Shown in pieces: positions 12,011 through 23,194 of a DNA stretch of 64,000 nucleotides (position 1 is its first letter; the number at the start of each line of letters is the position of its first letter). Source of the DNA: Tubiluchus corallicola (lineage: Eukaryota > Priapulida > Priapulimorpha > Priapulimorphida > Tubiluchidae); contig JAQGDQ010000040.1 of the NCBI GenBank assembly GCA_030141605.1, positions 774,501 to 838,500 on the forward strand, written 5' to 3'. The position numbers were made by a program, and so were the translations under genes. The notes beneath the pieces are model-generated. The model searched no databases and had not been told where the DNA came from. It was given only the letters and a program-made list of their open reading frames with translations.

Positions 12011-13300
12011 GCATATATGTGTGGAGAATACAAAGTTCTCCAACAACTACAGCTTTTTATCAAGTGGAGCTACTTTCCGCTTTGCTCCCCTTCAACTTCT
12101 GGATTTTGTTATCAAGACCGATGTCGCAATCATGACTAATGCCTAACTTAGTCGACTTTCAAGTTCAACATTATTACCTGCAGAAGGCGTCGTTGCGCGC
12201 TGTAGAAAATATTCGGACGTTTTTAGCTGCTGAAAAATTATTATTCGACTTACCGAGTTTCAAAGTTTTCTACAGTGAACTACTAATACTAATTTGAACT
12301 AGAAACAGGGGTAAGGCAGATTCTTTGCGTGAATGTTGCTAGCTTTAAGGTTAAATTAACGCTATTCATGTTATTGAAGTTCAGTTTTGGCCGCTTTAGT
12401 GCAATAATTATAACAAGCCGGTAACACTAACAACGTTACGTCAGCATCTTTCGTAGCAGAATAATAAATATTAATATGGATAGGTAAATTGTCTGGTACC
12501 CTGTTGCAATTCAGATTCGCTTAATTTCAGACGAATATAAGCGTTTTCTCTCTCACTCTCTTCCTTCTCTCAACAGTACAAAAGTAGTCAACATGTCAGT
12601 GAAGTCTGTACTATAATCGTTACTTTTGGATCCAACATGAAATAAAGAATTCCTTTTCTTGGTTATGATGTTGTTGTCATTCCTATCTTTGAAGGCTATC
12701 ACAGACCACTGTTTTCATTGTTGGCACATGAAATTTTCCATGACGGTTCTACAGTCAATTCCACAGACTTATACTTGAGCACGATTTTTCACTTTCCCAA
12801 GACAGCTTTCAAATATGCCTGCTAATGGGATCTGATCCTATACATTGTTACATAATTATGGTTTCCTTTATTCTAATGTATAAATGGGTCACCTTAACAA
12901 TGCGTATTCTAAATTTTTACAAAAAAACTGATTTAACTGAAAATGTTTCTTGTGATTTTCTCTAGGTATGGAAAACATTTACTTGCAAATCAAGTAGGAA
13001 GTGCCATATTCACGCACATTAGTGTTTTCATTCTACTTTCTAACACATGTAATTGAAGCCTGTGCTATGTCTTTGTTCTTTTCCAATGAATTACTCAACA
13101 CTTGTGTGCAATTTGAATATTGTCAGCTCCTGCTCCTCCTATACAGCTCTGTTAAAAATGCATTACTGATTTCTTTGTACTCCGTTTCGAGCCAAGGCTA
13201 GCAGGGTTGCAAAATGACCCTTTGACCCAGAAGGCTATAAACATAATTTAACCGCATATTTGTCGAAACATTTAAGAATGCCGAGACAGTAATTATTGGT
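12011..13300. other. Host-type intergenic DNA, no gene recognised
   Basis: No convincing exon, RNA gene or repeat. Short open frames lack family signatures. Confidence 0.5.
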
Positions 13301-13305
13301 TTACT

Positions 13306-13333
13306 AATATATTCCAGATATTATATATTCCAG

Positions 13334-13390
<57 letters not shown>

Positions 13391-13392
13391 AT
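13306..13392. repeat. AT dinucleotide microsatellite with flanking duplication
   Basis: A pure (AT)n run of about 40 bases is followed by ATGT units. It is preceded by two copies of ATATTCCAGATATTAT. This is a directly visible simple repeat of eukaryotic type, where length errors in assembly are likely. Confidence 0.85.
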
Positions 13393-13395
13393 CAA

Positions 13396-13541
13396 TGATT
13401 ATCAATATTTTAAAGGCAAATAAAGATTAACTGTTTATTATAAAAGGCATATATTATTATATTTATTAAAGATTACATATATTATAATATAATAATATAA
13501 ACAGCTAATCTTTATTTGCCTTTAAAATACATTGATAATCA
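13396..13541. repeat. Long inverted repeat, MITE or foldback element
   Basis: The left arm (13396-13438) and the right arm (13497-13541) are reverse complements over about 43 bases, with one mismatch and a two-base gap. The shared core includes TTTTAAAGGCAAATAAAGAT. The loop of about 58 bases is almost pure A and T. It has no coding capacity and sits beside the AT microsatellite. Confidence 0.75.
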
Positions 13542-13544
13542 CTA

Positions 13545-15289
13545 TAACGTATTCACTGTTCATACTATAATCACTGTAACCTATAACACAGTAATAACTA
13601 TAACCTGTTAACTATAACATCAATGGCTGTTCTTGAATTTTAAAATTTCTTTTGCATGCAGCCTAAAATTTCTTATAAGGTCTTCACTAAGTACCTATTC
13701 TTGAAACGGTTAGGTATATAAAAATTCTAATTTTAGTTGGAAAATGTTATAACTGAATTTTTCAAGCATCCTTAAAGCAGTGCTGAAGGCTTTTTTAATG
13801 TTAAGCTCAAATCACAGTTTTGTCCTCAACTACTTCAATATGCGAAAGTTTAGTACCAAGCTACGGCATGCGAAAGTTTTAGCACGATGTCATTGGTGTC
13901 TCTCACTGAGCTGTTTCATCATTGCAGCATGCTTGAAATTCACAGCATGTGCCATTTTCTGCTTGTGAAATGACACTTATAAAAAAAATGCTTCACTGTC
14001 ACGTGTCGGCACTAACTATAATTCTTAGTATTATTTCAAAACATGCTTGAAAATTGCAGTAAAACTGTAGTCACTAATGCTGAAACGTAGTTCTCGTGAA
14101 ATTTTAGCCAGAATAGGTTAGGGTACCTGTGGTTACTGCATTAGCCCAGAAAGTTGTCACTAGCAGCTAATTCAAGACTTGAAAGAAAAACGCTTAATGC
14201 TACTGTATTTGCTAGTGACTAGAATGCAAGTATAACGAAACTTATGAAGTCTAAGAAATACAGTATGCAGCGCATGTTGATGTATGGCATATTGGCAAGA
14301 GTTTGCAAAAAATTGCATCGAATTTTTCAGAAAAGAGATGAGCGTGTGCTTCAGCTATGATAAAAAATATTTGCAATCACTTTTGATTCATCGACATAAA
14401 ATGGTAATGCTGATGATATAGTGAAACGCTTCCAGTCTGTTCTCCAACACTATATTAATAAGCGTGCCTGCTATGATGAAACTTTGACTGACCAACATTG
14501 TGATCATAAAGGGCTGACAGCGAAGAACAGAAAGAGAAATTTGGTTTCATGCAAAGAGCAAGTGTTGTGAAAAGCTTTCAAGGGTACTGAGTGCTGAAAG
14601 ATACTCAATTTACTAAAGTGATTAGGTTATTGCATTTTTTATTCATTTGTCTGTTCTTGAAATGATTCATAATGTTTTACTAACGTGTGCACCAAAGAGC
14701 CTTTACTTCCTGTTTCCCCCAGAAAACATGGTAATGAGAAATTGGCTAGCTAGTGACAATGTCAACATGGGCTGTGCTTTCCTTCCAGGAAAACGTTTGG
14801 CAAGTAAAGTGTTTGCATTTTGCACACAGTTTTATAAGATGTCATGCAGTTTGAAAACAAGAAAGTTAAAAAATAAGCTAGTTTAATAAAAAAATTTGAT
14901 TACCTCCCTGCTTAACATATTACAAGATTATTTTTGACCTTACGTAATGTGCAATTTTTATAATTCAGCTGAAAACTTCTGATACAGTAGCATTTTGTTT
15001 ATGTTTTGCTTCATAAGCGCATGTATTGTTAAAAGCACTAGAGATACCAATGATGGCATTCGAAAACTAAAACGGCTTAATTTTGCCTGTACAAAACTTT
15101 TTTTCTGTATTTAAATATGACATAGTTATCATCTATGTCTAAGCTGCATTTTCAGCCCCAATCATATTTCGCCTTCAGTGCTGCTTTAATGACAGAGGTG
15201 TGCAAATATAGACTGCATGCATTTAAGTACACACAAGCAGTTTTATATTTATAAACTCTCTTTAACTGATGAAAGTGCTTACTTTGCAG
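13545..15289. other. Host DNA upstream of the scramblase exons
   Basis: No coding exon recognised. A 5' non-coding exon and promoter of the scramblase gene may lie here, because a plausible acceptor (CTTTGCAG, ending at 15290) precedes the first coding exon. I cannot locate them from sequence alone. Confidence 0.45.
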
Positions 15290-15309
15290 TTTTTAAAGCA
15301 CAATCAAGA

Positions 15310-18300
15310 ATGAATCCATCTGGACCACAAGCTCCACAAATGGCAGGTAGTTTTGGAGGACAATTTCGTAAGTAGATTTATTTCCATTAATTGGCAATTG
15401 CCCTTAAGTTAGAAACTATTTTATAACATTATGTGTGGGTAATACTTTTACAAATTGTCAATAATATTTTTTATAATTCTTGCTGTTTTAAGTAAGTTGA
15501 GTTATTTTTATGTAGAGTTTGTTGGACCACCAGGTTTAGAGTATTTGACTCAAGTGGACCAACTGCTAGTTCAACAACAAAAGGAATTCCTTGAAAGTAG
15601 GTTTAATTATTTTCATTATTTCGTCCAAATTAGGATTTACAAGAATTGAAATACTGTTGCTGAATTGTTTATCATTTGAGTATTAAGAAGTATTTTTTGC
15701 ATTATTTATTTAAATCTGGTGTAAATCTAACAAAGGTATAATATTGACCCAGTCTTTTGTCTCTCTTGTACGTTATGGTTTGATGCACTTCATGAATTAT
15801 TGATGTTCCAGCGCTTGTGTTTTCAAGTACCCAGTGGAACTATCAAAAGATCTTTAAAATGTTTCTTTCTCAAACTTGTGGATCTAATAACTGAACCACT
15901 ATGATGATCTCATATGGCCCTGACGTCTTAACACTATATACATATAAATGACTTTTTGTGCGATGTTACTGAAACATTGTATAAGATTTGTTAGTCTTGT
16001 CATAGCTACCCTATCATTATGGGGGTGCATAATGAATATTAAAGCTATTTCCCTCTGATAGTTTATTCTACATCCAAAAAGCAGTTCACTGTATATTAAA
16101 ATATTGGATTCAGTGATTCTGGAAATTTTAGTTTCTTACTTGGTGGGGGGGGGGGGGCTGATTCCAATAATGTAATGATGCATTATAAAATTCAAAACTG
16201 AAAATTGATGAGTAGACCATAAAAATGGCAAACAAAGGTAAATGTCTAAACAAGTTCCAGTCATTTAATTAAATTATTGAAATCATATTTATTGTACTGG
16301 TTTACCAATTCCTAGTTTAATTAGTGAAAGTGTTTCCCCAGTTTTAAAGCAAATACAATAGATTACACTATAAATCCGGCAATGAAAAATGATTAGAGTA
16401 GCACTGTATTATCTTAAGGCTATGGGTATTTAGCAGGTTCATACACATAATTATTTTCATCTATCATGAAACCACGACTTCTGCTTAGTCACAAAGCTCA
16501 ACTGAAACAGTATCGTGGGATCAGTATATCAGTACCAAGGCAATTGGCTAAGAGCACCATACATCGTCCCAAAAAGATTGTATTACTATCACCAATAATG
16601 GCAGCTTCCTGACAATAAAGACTGGCAAAAATGCCTCAACGAAAAACGATAATTTGAAAGAACAAAGTTAATTTTTCAAATTTTTTTACTTGTTTACTCA
16701 GTGATTTATTGGTAAGGAAATTTATTTGTTTGCACTTAGCATGATGGGCGATTCTGAAAATCACTAAGAACTAACATTTTGCAAGTGTTGTGGTGGCACA
16801 GTAACAAAAGCTTCTAAATTCAAAATAGCGGGTGTGATCGCATGCACTAGCGTTGTCTTTTTGTCATTACGAAGTTAGCATCAATAGATTAATGCCTCAA
16901 CTAGATTATTGGGCTAAAATCAACATCATTGTATGTTTATGCACTAATCATACTTTTATGTTACTTGCATTCACCTATTATCAAAAAAATTGTGTTTTTA
17001 GTTTTCACCGGTTGGGAATCACAGAATAAGTATCGAATTTGCAACACATTGGGACAGCAAGTTTACTTTGCAATTGAAAGTATGTATAAAAATACGAATG
17101 CACTTATAGACATCAGTTTCAGACAATGATTTCACATCACAGATACATTTGTTTTGAAATTTCATGGCTTCGTGTATTATACAGGCATGATATAAGTTTC
17201 CTTTTTTATCTTAATATAAAAGTTATGTCTGAGCTTCTGGGGTTTAGATTTTTAAGTCTTACACCTAGGCTGTTTTGGTTTGACAAAATCGTTGAGGGAG
17301 TTTTAGTTCCAGTATAGAGGTTAATCACATTAAATGCAAAAGATTGTCCTCGCTTTAAGCATAAACAAAAAAAAATCAAAAATATTACTTGCATGTACAT
17401 TCAGTGGCAAAAAAATTTTTGTAGCCCATTTTAATTTGTTTTGTATTTTTCATTCTTTTAGAGTCTGATATATGTGGGCGCCAATGCTGTGGAGGTGTTC
17501 GAGACTTTACGATGAGTATTGTCGACAATGCTGGAAAAGAGGTCATACATTTGGAACGTCCTTTATCAGGAACTTCAATGTCTTGTTGTTGCTGCTATGA
17601 CTGCTTGCAGGTAACACTTCAAATCATAGAGTTAGTGAGTTTAATTTCAGTACTAGCAAAAATTTTGTTTTTATTAAAGACTGTCTTGTCATTCATAATT
17701 GCAACTATGTTTATCCTTTAAGAATGAATGTCATTTTTTAATTGAGAGGCAGTGTTTGTCTTGCAAAGTTTTGCAAAATCTGTTTTGTAACTATGCTTGT
17801 TTGTTAAAAAATGAACTATTACATGTTTTTAATTAACAACAGCACTGTTGGCTAATATACTGTACTGTATAATTTCTTTCACTGAACTCACAGTGTAGGC
17901 CACATTTAGTGTGAAAACCTTAAATTTTAAATTTTTTTCTAGTGAGTTTATGAAAATATTTTGTCAACTTTTTTTAATATAATAAAAAAGTCAGGTGAAT
18001 TAATGCCACAGCGGTTTGAAGTTCTATTGTTTCAAATGAGATTGATATTTTAACCTAAGAAATTTGTCAATTAAAAATAATTTTTGCATCTCACAAGCTA
18101 GTTTGTATGTCATCTAATAAAAAAAGACATTTGGTACAATAATCAATTGAAATTTCGTTATTATTATTTGTCACACTTTGATACTAAAAACTTAATGCAC
18201 AAGAAAACCCTCCACTTACATAAAGCTTAAAAAAATTGTCTGGAAATTTTATACCACTTACTATAATTTCGTATACATGGCTTGCATCAGCCGTGAAGCT

Positions 18301-18906
18301 GTATAAAACGTGTAAATTAAAACTCGTGTGAGTGGCCTAGTGAGTGGAGCACCCTGGAGGGTGAGTCAGCAACATTCTACCAATTGGCACAAACATGTTA
18401 AATTATTAGTCTAGTTACATAAGTCTTTACAGCAGGTAAGTGAAATGCTAAGTAATATAGATTTGCACGGAAAGTTTTTTGGGTCATAATTTAACATTGC
18501 CTTTTCTTCAACTGATTTACATGGCATAGTGACGTCATGTAATGGCGCCGTTGGAACAGTATTGCGGGAGATTTAAAATGAAAACAATTGAAAATTCGTT
18601 TCAACTTTATGTGCATAAAATTGCTGTAAAGTAGTCTAATTTTTTAAGGCAATTTTTCTGAAACCTACTTCAGGTGCCCCTTTTCTTGTCCTTTAATATT
18701 ATTATGAATATACACTAATTTCTTATTATTAATCGTAGGAAATGAAGATTTATGCACCACGAGGTAATCTTTTGGGAACAGTTCATGAAAACTTTGACTA
18801 TTGTACACCTCGTTACTCAGTGTATGATGCCAACCATCAAGAAATATTTAAAATAACTGGTGATACTTGTGCAATAGCGTGCCTAGGTGGCAATGTCAAT
18901 TTTGAG
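15310..18906 (+). CDS. Phospholipid scramblase, five 5' coding exons (3' end missing)
   Basis: Scramblases are membrane proteins that move phospholipids between bilayer leaflets or act as membrane-linked regulators. Coding exons: 15310-15367, 15516-15596, 17002-17079, 17462-17610 and 18739-18906. Each is bounded by AG/GT and the phases agree (534 bases, 178 codons). The product has a short Pro/Gly-rich start, then PPGLEYLTQVDQLLVQQQ, FTGWESQNKYRICNTLGQQV, a Cys-rich CGRQCC...SCCCCYDCLQ segment and FKITGDTCAIACLGGNVNFE. These match the conserved scramblase beta-barrel order. The last third, including the Ca-binding-like segment and the C-terminal hydrophobic helix, is not found before the DNA becomes bacterial. 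The gene therefore ends inside an intron at the junction. The first ATG gives a short N-terminus compared with vertebrate PLSCR1. Confidence 0.88.
16145..16157. repeat. Poly-G run in a scramblase intron
   Basis: Thirteen consecutive G residues in the second intron. Such runs are prone to sequencing and assembly length errors. Confidence 0.9.
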
Positions 18907-20415
18907 GTAATTGTTTTGTTTTGTGTAAAATCATGGCAAATTCAATTCAGTTTTCACACTTTATGTTTTCTGTCTTTTATACTTTCATCCTTTGTCAAAG
19001 TGATTTGTATTCTGTTTTGTTTTCGTAGCACCTTCCAATTTTTTTTACCAGTTTATAGGATCCTAGTTTTTTATTCTTGCTTTGCTAATTTTAAGTAGAA
19101 AGACAAAGAAAATGATGCGAGTTTCTTTGAACTGTTTCAACACAAACAAGAATGGATGAAGTACAAATCAGGCATGACTATACATAACACCACAACAAAA
19201 TGCCTAAAAATAACAAAGTATTAAGACTTTTTGGCTCACTTGCCAAGACATTTTCAGATCAGACTTCTTTCAGTATCATAAAGTGACTAAAGAAAAAAAA
19301 TTAGATATAATACAGAAATAATGGAAACTTATAATAAAAGGTTTAATCAAACGAATACATGAAACATTAAACACAACTTAAATTATTTAAATGATGATGC
19401 AGGGATACAACAATTAATAGTGCTCAGTATTAATTTACCTGTTTATAACAAACTACAAAAATAGCTAGTAATATACTAAATTAAATGCAAATAAGCAAGC
19501 AGCACAATTCTAAAAAGTTACTTTAGTATTTCAGCAAAAGCAAAATATTATGCCGTTAATATCACTACATGTTTACAGAAACACTGAAGTTCAAAAGAAA
19601 CATGAAACTTATTTACCGCACGCATTTTCAACCACAAATCCTAATTATATTTTGCAACTAAAATTATGAAGATTTACATTAACTCAAAGGAAAAATGTCA
19701 CATTCAGTGAGCCCAAGATATTTCAGTTACAACTACAAGAAGATAAGGTACATCCATCAACCATCAACTATATAAAGTCATAGTACTATATAGGGCTGTT
19801 ACCTATGTTTAACTAGACAAATTTAGCTCCTTACATTATTAGAATTTAAGTGAAGGAATTTATTTATCTTAGAATAGATGACAGAGTCCCAAAACATTGA
19901 TGCAGTATACGTTACTAGAACTATGAATCAAACATGGTATATGACATGTAAGGTTTCTCCAAAGTCCGTGACATTTTCACAAGCAATTTTTCGTAATTGC
20001 AAATATTTATGTTAGCTTGACTTAACAAAATAGATTATGCGTACAAAAAAAGGTAGTGTATAATACAATGGTGAACTTACAAGTAAACCCGAGTCAAAAT
20101 GGACTCCATTAATGTTATATAAAAATTATACCTATAGAGCATAATAAAGTTTCTAAGCTCATACGTAGTTAGACATCCACGATTAAGGCATCAGATAAAC
20201 AACGAGCACATTTACGAGATTCAAATATTGCATCAGCCTCCTCTTTAAATTGAAGATGCAAAGCAAATCATAACACTACAAATATAAACACATTTAGCAG
20301 TTAACCAAGTTGAATGTGCCACCATGATGACAAAATTTTGCACTGTGATATAATAGTAGATTTAACATAGCAGGAAAAGTCTATAAAATTGATAGGAAAC
20401 GATAATAGCGAGCGA
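18907..20415. other. Intron-like host DNA containing the host-bacterium junction
   Basis: After the donor site at 18907 the sequence stays AT-rich and non-coding, like the host DNA upstream, until about 20.35 kb. At 20416 a bacterial gene starts. No further scramblase exon is visible. There is no N gap or obvious repeat at the transition, so I can only place the junction within this interval, probably in its last 100 bases. Confidence 0.7.
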
Positions 20416-22707
20416 ATGAAATACTTAAATAATCAAAACTTAGTAATCTTAATTTTTGTGATAACACTATCTGTTTTTACTACTTGCAAGCCAAAAACAG
20501 AAAAGAGTAAGAGAGATGTAATCCAACCCGTTGATTTGGTCTATAACCAATTAGATACCGAAAACTCAAGATGGTTTTTATTCTCATCGGCATGCCGCCC
20601 ATTTGGAATGGTAAACCTGAGCCCCGATACTCAGATTGGAGGAGCATGGGGGAGTGGTTATCGCTATCTTACTGATACTGTGAAAGGCTTTAGTCATATT
20701 CACGCCTGGCAATTATCTGGCCTGTCAGTTATGCCTGTTGCATTAACCGATGATAACAAAGAGAATATTTTTACCGATTTCTACTCGCACTTTAGTCACG
20801 AAACTGAAAAAGTTAATCCGGGTTATCATTTTCTGAATTTGGACAGATACAATATTGATGTGGAAATTACCAGCACCACACGCGTTGGTTTTCATAAATA
20901 CACTTTTAAGGGGAGTGGTAACCCCGCCTTACTGCTTAACTTGAATATTTTGTTGGGACCATGCAAGAACATCGATGGTATTTTGCACAAATCAGGTGAG
21001 CATTTTGTTATTGGCGAGCTTACCAATGCACCAACCCGTCGCCGTCCGAAGCCAACCAAGGTGTTTTTTAAAGTTGAATCAGATACCAAAATTGTAGATT
21101 TAGTCAAAGATGAGAAAACGGGTAATTACCTTTTAGCTTTTGAGGAAACGGCAAAACAAGTTCAGTTAAAAGCTGGAATTTCCTACACTTCAATGGAAAA
21201 TGCTGGAAATAATATTCAAACAGAATTGCTGCATTGGGATTTTGAAAAAATTGTGGACGAATCGAAAAAAGAGTGGAACAAACTTTTAAGCCGCATTCAA
21301 ATAAAAGGAGGAACAGAAACTCAACAAAAAAGATTTTATACAGACTTATGGCATGGCTTGCAAGGTCGCCGTATTATCAGCGATGCAAACGGAGCTTATC
21401 CCGATTATACTGGCGATGAATTTCGTATCGGTCAAATCCCACTTGATGGGAATGGTAAATCAAAATTCAACCATTATAATTCCGATTCTTTCTGGGGTGC
21501 ACAGTGGACCATAAATACACTTTGGGGTTTGGTTTATCCGGAGATTTATAAAGAATTTGTACAGTCGTTGATGCTGTATTATCAAGATGGTGGAATGGTT
21601 CCAAGGGGTCCATCTGGAGGAAATTATACCTACGTAATGACTGGGGCTTCGGCAACGCCATTTGTTGTAAGTGCTGTTCAAAAAGGAATTGTAACTGAAA
21701 ATTTAGAGGAAATTTACCAAGCCCTAAAGAAAGGGCATATGCCAGGAGGAATTATGGCAAAAGCCGGTTACGAGCACTATACAGAATTGGGTGGAGGTTT
21801 GGATTATTACATAAAGAACGGTTGGGTACCATATCCAATTCCTGAGGGGAAGTTTGGATATCATCAGGATGGGGCAAGCTTAACCATGGAGTATGCTTAT
21901 CAGGACTGGACTTTGGCACAGTTGGCAAAGAAACTTGGGCATACCGAGGATTATGAATATTTTTTGAAACGCTCTGAGAACTATAAAAACATTTACGATA
22001 AGGAAACTACCTGGATGCGTCCACGTGATGTAAATGGTAAATGGCTGGAAAACTTTGATCCTTATAATTACGAACATGGTTTTAACGAATCGAATGGGGC
22101 GCAGTCAACCTGGTTTGTGCCACATGATTTGGTTGGCTTAGCAGAGTTAATGGGAGGCAAGGAGAAGGCTGTAAAGAAATTAAATCAACAGTTTAAAACA
22201 GCTGAAGCAATTAACTTTACTTCGGGTACATCGCACGACAAAGAGCAGCACCCCGAATATAGACGCATTCCTATAAATTACGGCAATCAACCATCCACTC
22301 AAACTGCTTTTGTTTTCAATAAGCTTGGACGTCCCGATTTGTCGCAGTACTGGGCACGTAAGGTGGTTGATAAGGCATTCTCTGGCTTTTCGCCAGCAAG
22401 TGGTTACAATGGCGATGAAGATCAGGGGTTAATGGGAAGTTTGGCAGTATTGATGAAAATTGGTCTGTTCCAAATGACTGGCGGAACCGAAGAAAATCCG
22501 GAGTACCTGATTGGTAGCCCTATTTTTGATGAGGTGAAAATTAATCTTCCGAATGGAAATGTTTTTTCCATAAAAACGGAAAATAATTCCGCAGAAAGCT
22601 ACAAGGTTAATTCCGTAATTTTTAATGGTAACAAACGCGATAGTTTAATGCTGAATCATGAAGATATTTTGGATGGTGGAGAGTTGGTTCTGAAAATGGG
22701 GGATTAG
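20416..22707 (+). CDS. GH92 family alpha-mannosidase-like lipoprotein
   Basis: GH92 enzymes are calcium-dependent exo-alpha-mannosidases used by Bacteroidota to trim glycans at the cell surface or in the periplasm. The 763-residue product starts with a hydrophobic signal and Cys24 in VFTTC, a plausible lipobox. The N-terminal domain has GGAWGSGYRYLTDTVKGFSH (about 75-94). The (alpha/alpha)6 domain contains FNESNGAQSTWFVPHD (Glu558 at the position of the usual catalytic acid) and NGDEDQG (665-671, the place of the usual catalytic base). The usual GNEPSHH-type stretch reads instead as HPEYRRIPINYGNQPS, so specificity is uncertain. Length is normal for the family. ATG 20416 is chosen over an in-frame TTG at 20389 because it directly precedes the signal peptide. 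An ECF sigma remnant follows immediately, as in polysaccharide-utilisation loci. Confidence 0.85.
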   Translation: MKYLNNQNLVILIFVITLSVFTTCKPKTEKSKRDVIQPVDLVYNQLDTENSRWFLFSSACRPFGMVNLSPDTQIGGAWGSGYRYLTDTVKGFSHIHAWQLSGLSVMPVALTDDNKENIFTDFYSHFSHETEKVNPGYHFLNLDRYNIDVEITSTTRVGFHKYTFKGSGNPALLLNLNILLGPCKNIDGILHKSGEHFVIGELTNAPTRRRPKPTKVFFKVESDTKIVDLVKDEKTGNYLLAFEETAKQVQLKAGISYTSMENAGNNIQTELLHWDFEKIVDESKKEWNKLLSRIQIKGGTETQQKRFYTDLWHGLQGRRIISDANGAYPDYTGDEFRIGQIPLDGNGKSKFNHYNSDSFWGAQWTINTLWGLVYPEIYKEFVQSLMLYYQDGGMVPRGPSGGNYTYVMTGASATPFVVSAVQKGIVTENLEEIYQALKKGHMPGGIMAKAGYEHYTELGGGLDYYIKNGWVPYPIPEGKFGYHQDGASLTMEYAYQDWTLAQLAKKLGHTEDYEYFLKRSENYKNIYDKETTWMRPRDVNGKWLENFDPYNYEHGFNESNGAQSTWFVPHDLVGLAELMGGKEKAVKKLNQQFKTAEAINFTSGTSHDKEQHPEYRRIPINYGNQPSTQTAFVFNKLGRPDLSQYWARKVVDKAFSGFSPASGYNGDEDQGLMGSLAVLMKIGLFQMTGGTEENPEYLIGSPIFDEVKINLPNGNVFSIKTENNSAESYKVNSVIFNGNKRDSLMLNHEDILDGGELVLKMGD

Positions 22708-22851
22708 TTGAAGGCATTGAAAAATGAGGAAATTGCCAAAGGGTTAGGATTATCCAAACGGACAGTGGAACATCATATTTCTTATGCATTAAAAGAGCTT
22801 TGGAATAACTTAACCTTATTTGGTAGCTTCTTAAATTTTAATTCAGAGTAA
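22708..22851 (+). pseudogene. ECF sigma factor C-terminal (region 4) fragment
   Basis: Directly after the GH92 stop, 47 codons read through NEEIAKGLGLSKRTVEHHIS and YALKELWNNL. This is the helix-turn-helix of sigma-70 region 4 as found in Bacteroidota RpoE-type factors (EIAEELGISVKTVENHISKAL). The N-terminal region 2 is missing and there is no plausible start, so only the tail remains. Such sigma genes commonly control SusC/SusD glycan loci, which fits the neighbouring GH92 gene. The abrupt fusion suggests a deletion joined the two. Confidence 0.65.
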
Positions 22852-23148
22852 GATTTTCTTTTATTGCTTATACTTTTGTCATAAGTGTAATCTTCTGTAT
22901 ACGAACCTAACCTCTTTTCATATTCTCTCTTTCTCAATAATCAAAGAAAATTAATTTTCTTTGATTGATATTGAGCTTATTTGTTGTTTTCTTTTTCTTT
23001 TCTCTTACCTAACTTTATTCCTGTAAGATGCCATTTTGGATAGGATCGTAAGCTCATCACATAGAATAGATCTAAAAGGTGAATCGTTAAGAAAAGGAAT
23101 TTTAAAAACTGAAAGCTAAAAATATTGTATTATTGTAGCATCTTTCAA
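22852..23148. other. Bacterial intergenic DNA with a long hairpin, no gene
   Basis: Holds a TACTTTTG promoter-like element near 22868 with no gene downstream. It also holds a long hairpin at 22933-22976: ATCAAAGAAAATT and its exact complement, extended outward by CTCAAT/ATTGAG arms. No open frame is recognised. It reads as decayed spacer. Confidence 0.5.
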
Positions 23149-23194
23149 AGTGGCACTGTTTGACCGAAAAGAGTGGCGCGGTCACACCGAAATA
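23149..23194. mobile_element. IS21-like terminal repeat remnant
   Basis: Two adjacent 23-base direct repeats, AGTGGCACTGTTTGACCGAA and AGTGGCGCGGTCACACCGAA (first 20 bases of each). Tandem GTGGC...ACCG(G/A)AA units of about this length are typical of the multiple terminal repeats at IS21-family ends. No istA or istB is nearby. The tyrosine recombinase relic is cut exactly at this border, so the element probably inserted into it and was later deleted. Confidence 0.5.

Noticed and set aside
14647-14886. Open frame of 79 codons in host DNA
   Set aside because: No recognisable domain; likely chance.
20416-22707. GH92 gene as a horizontal transfer into the animal genome
   Set aside because: It has no introns, has a bacterial lipobox, and is contiguous with bacterial debris, a tRNA and a bacterial chromosome. 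The host-bacterium border lies before it.
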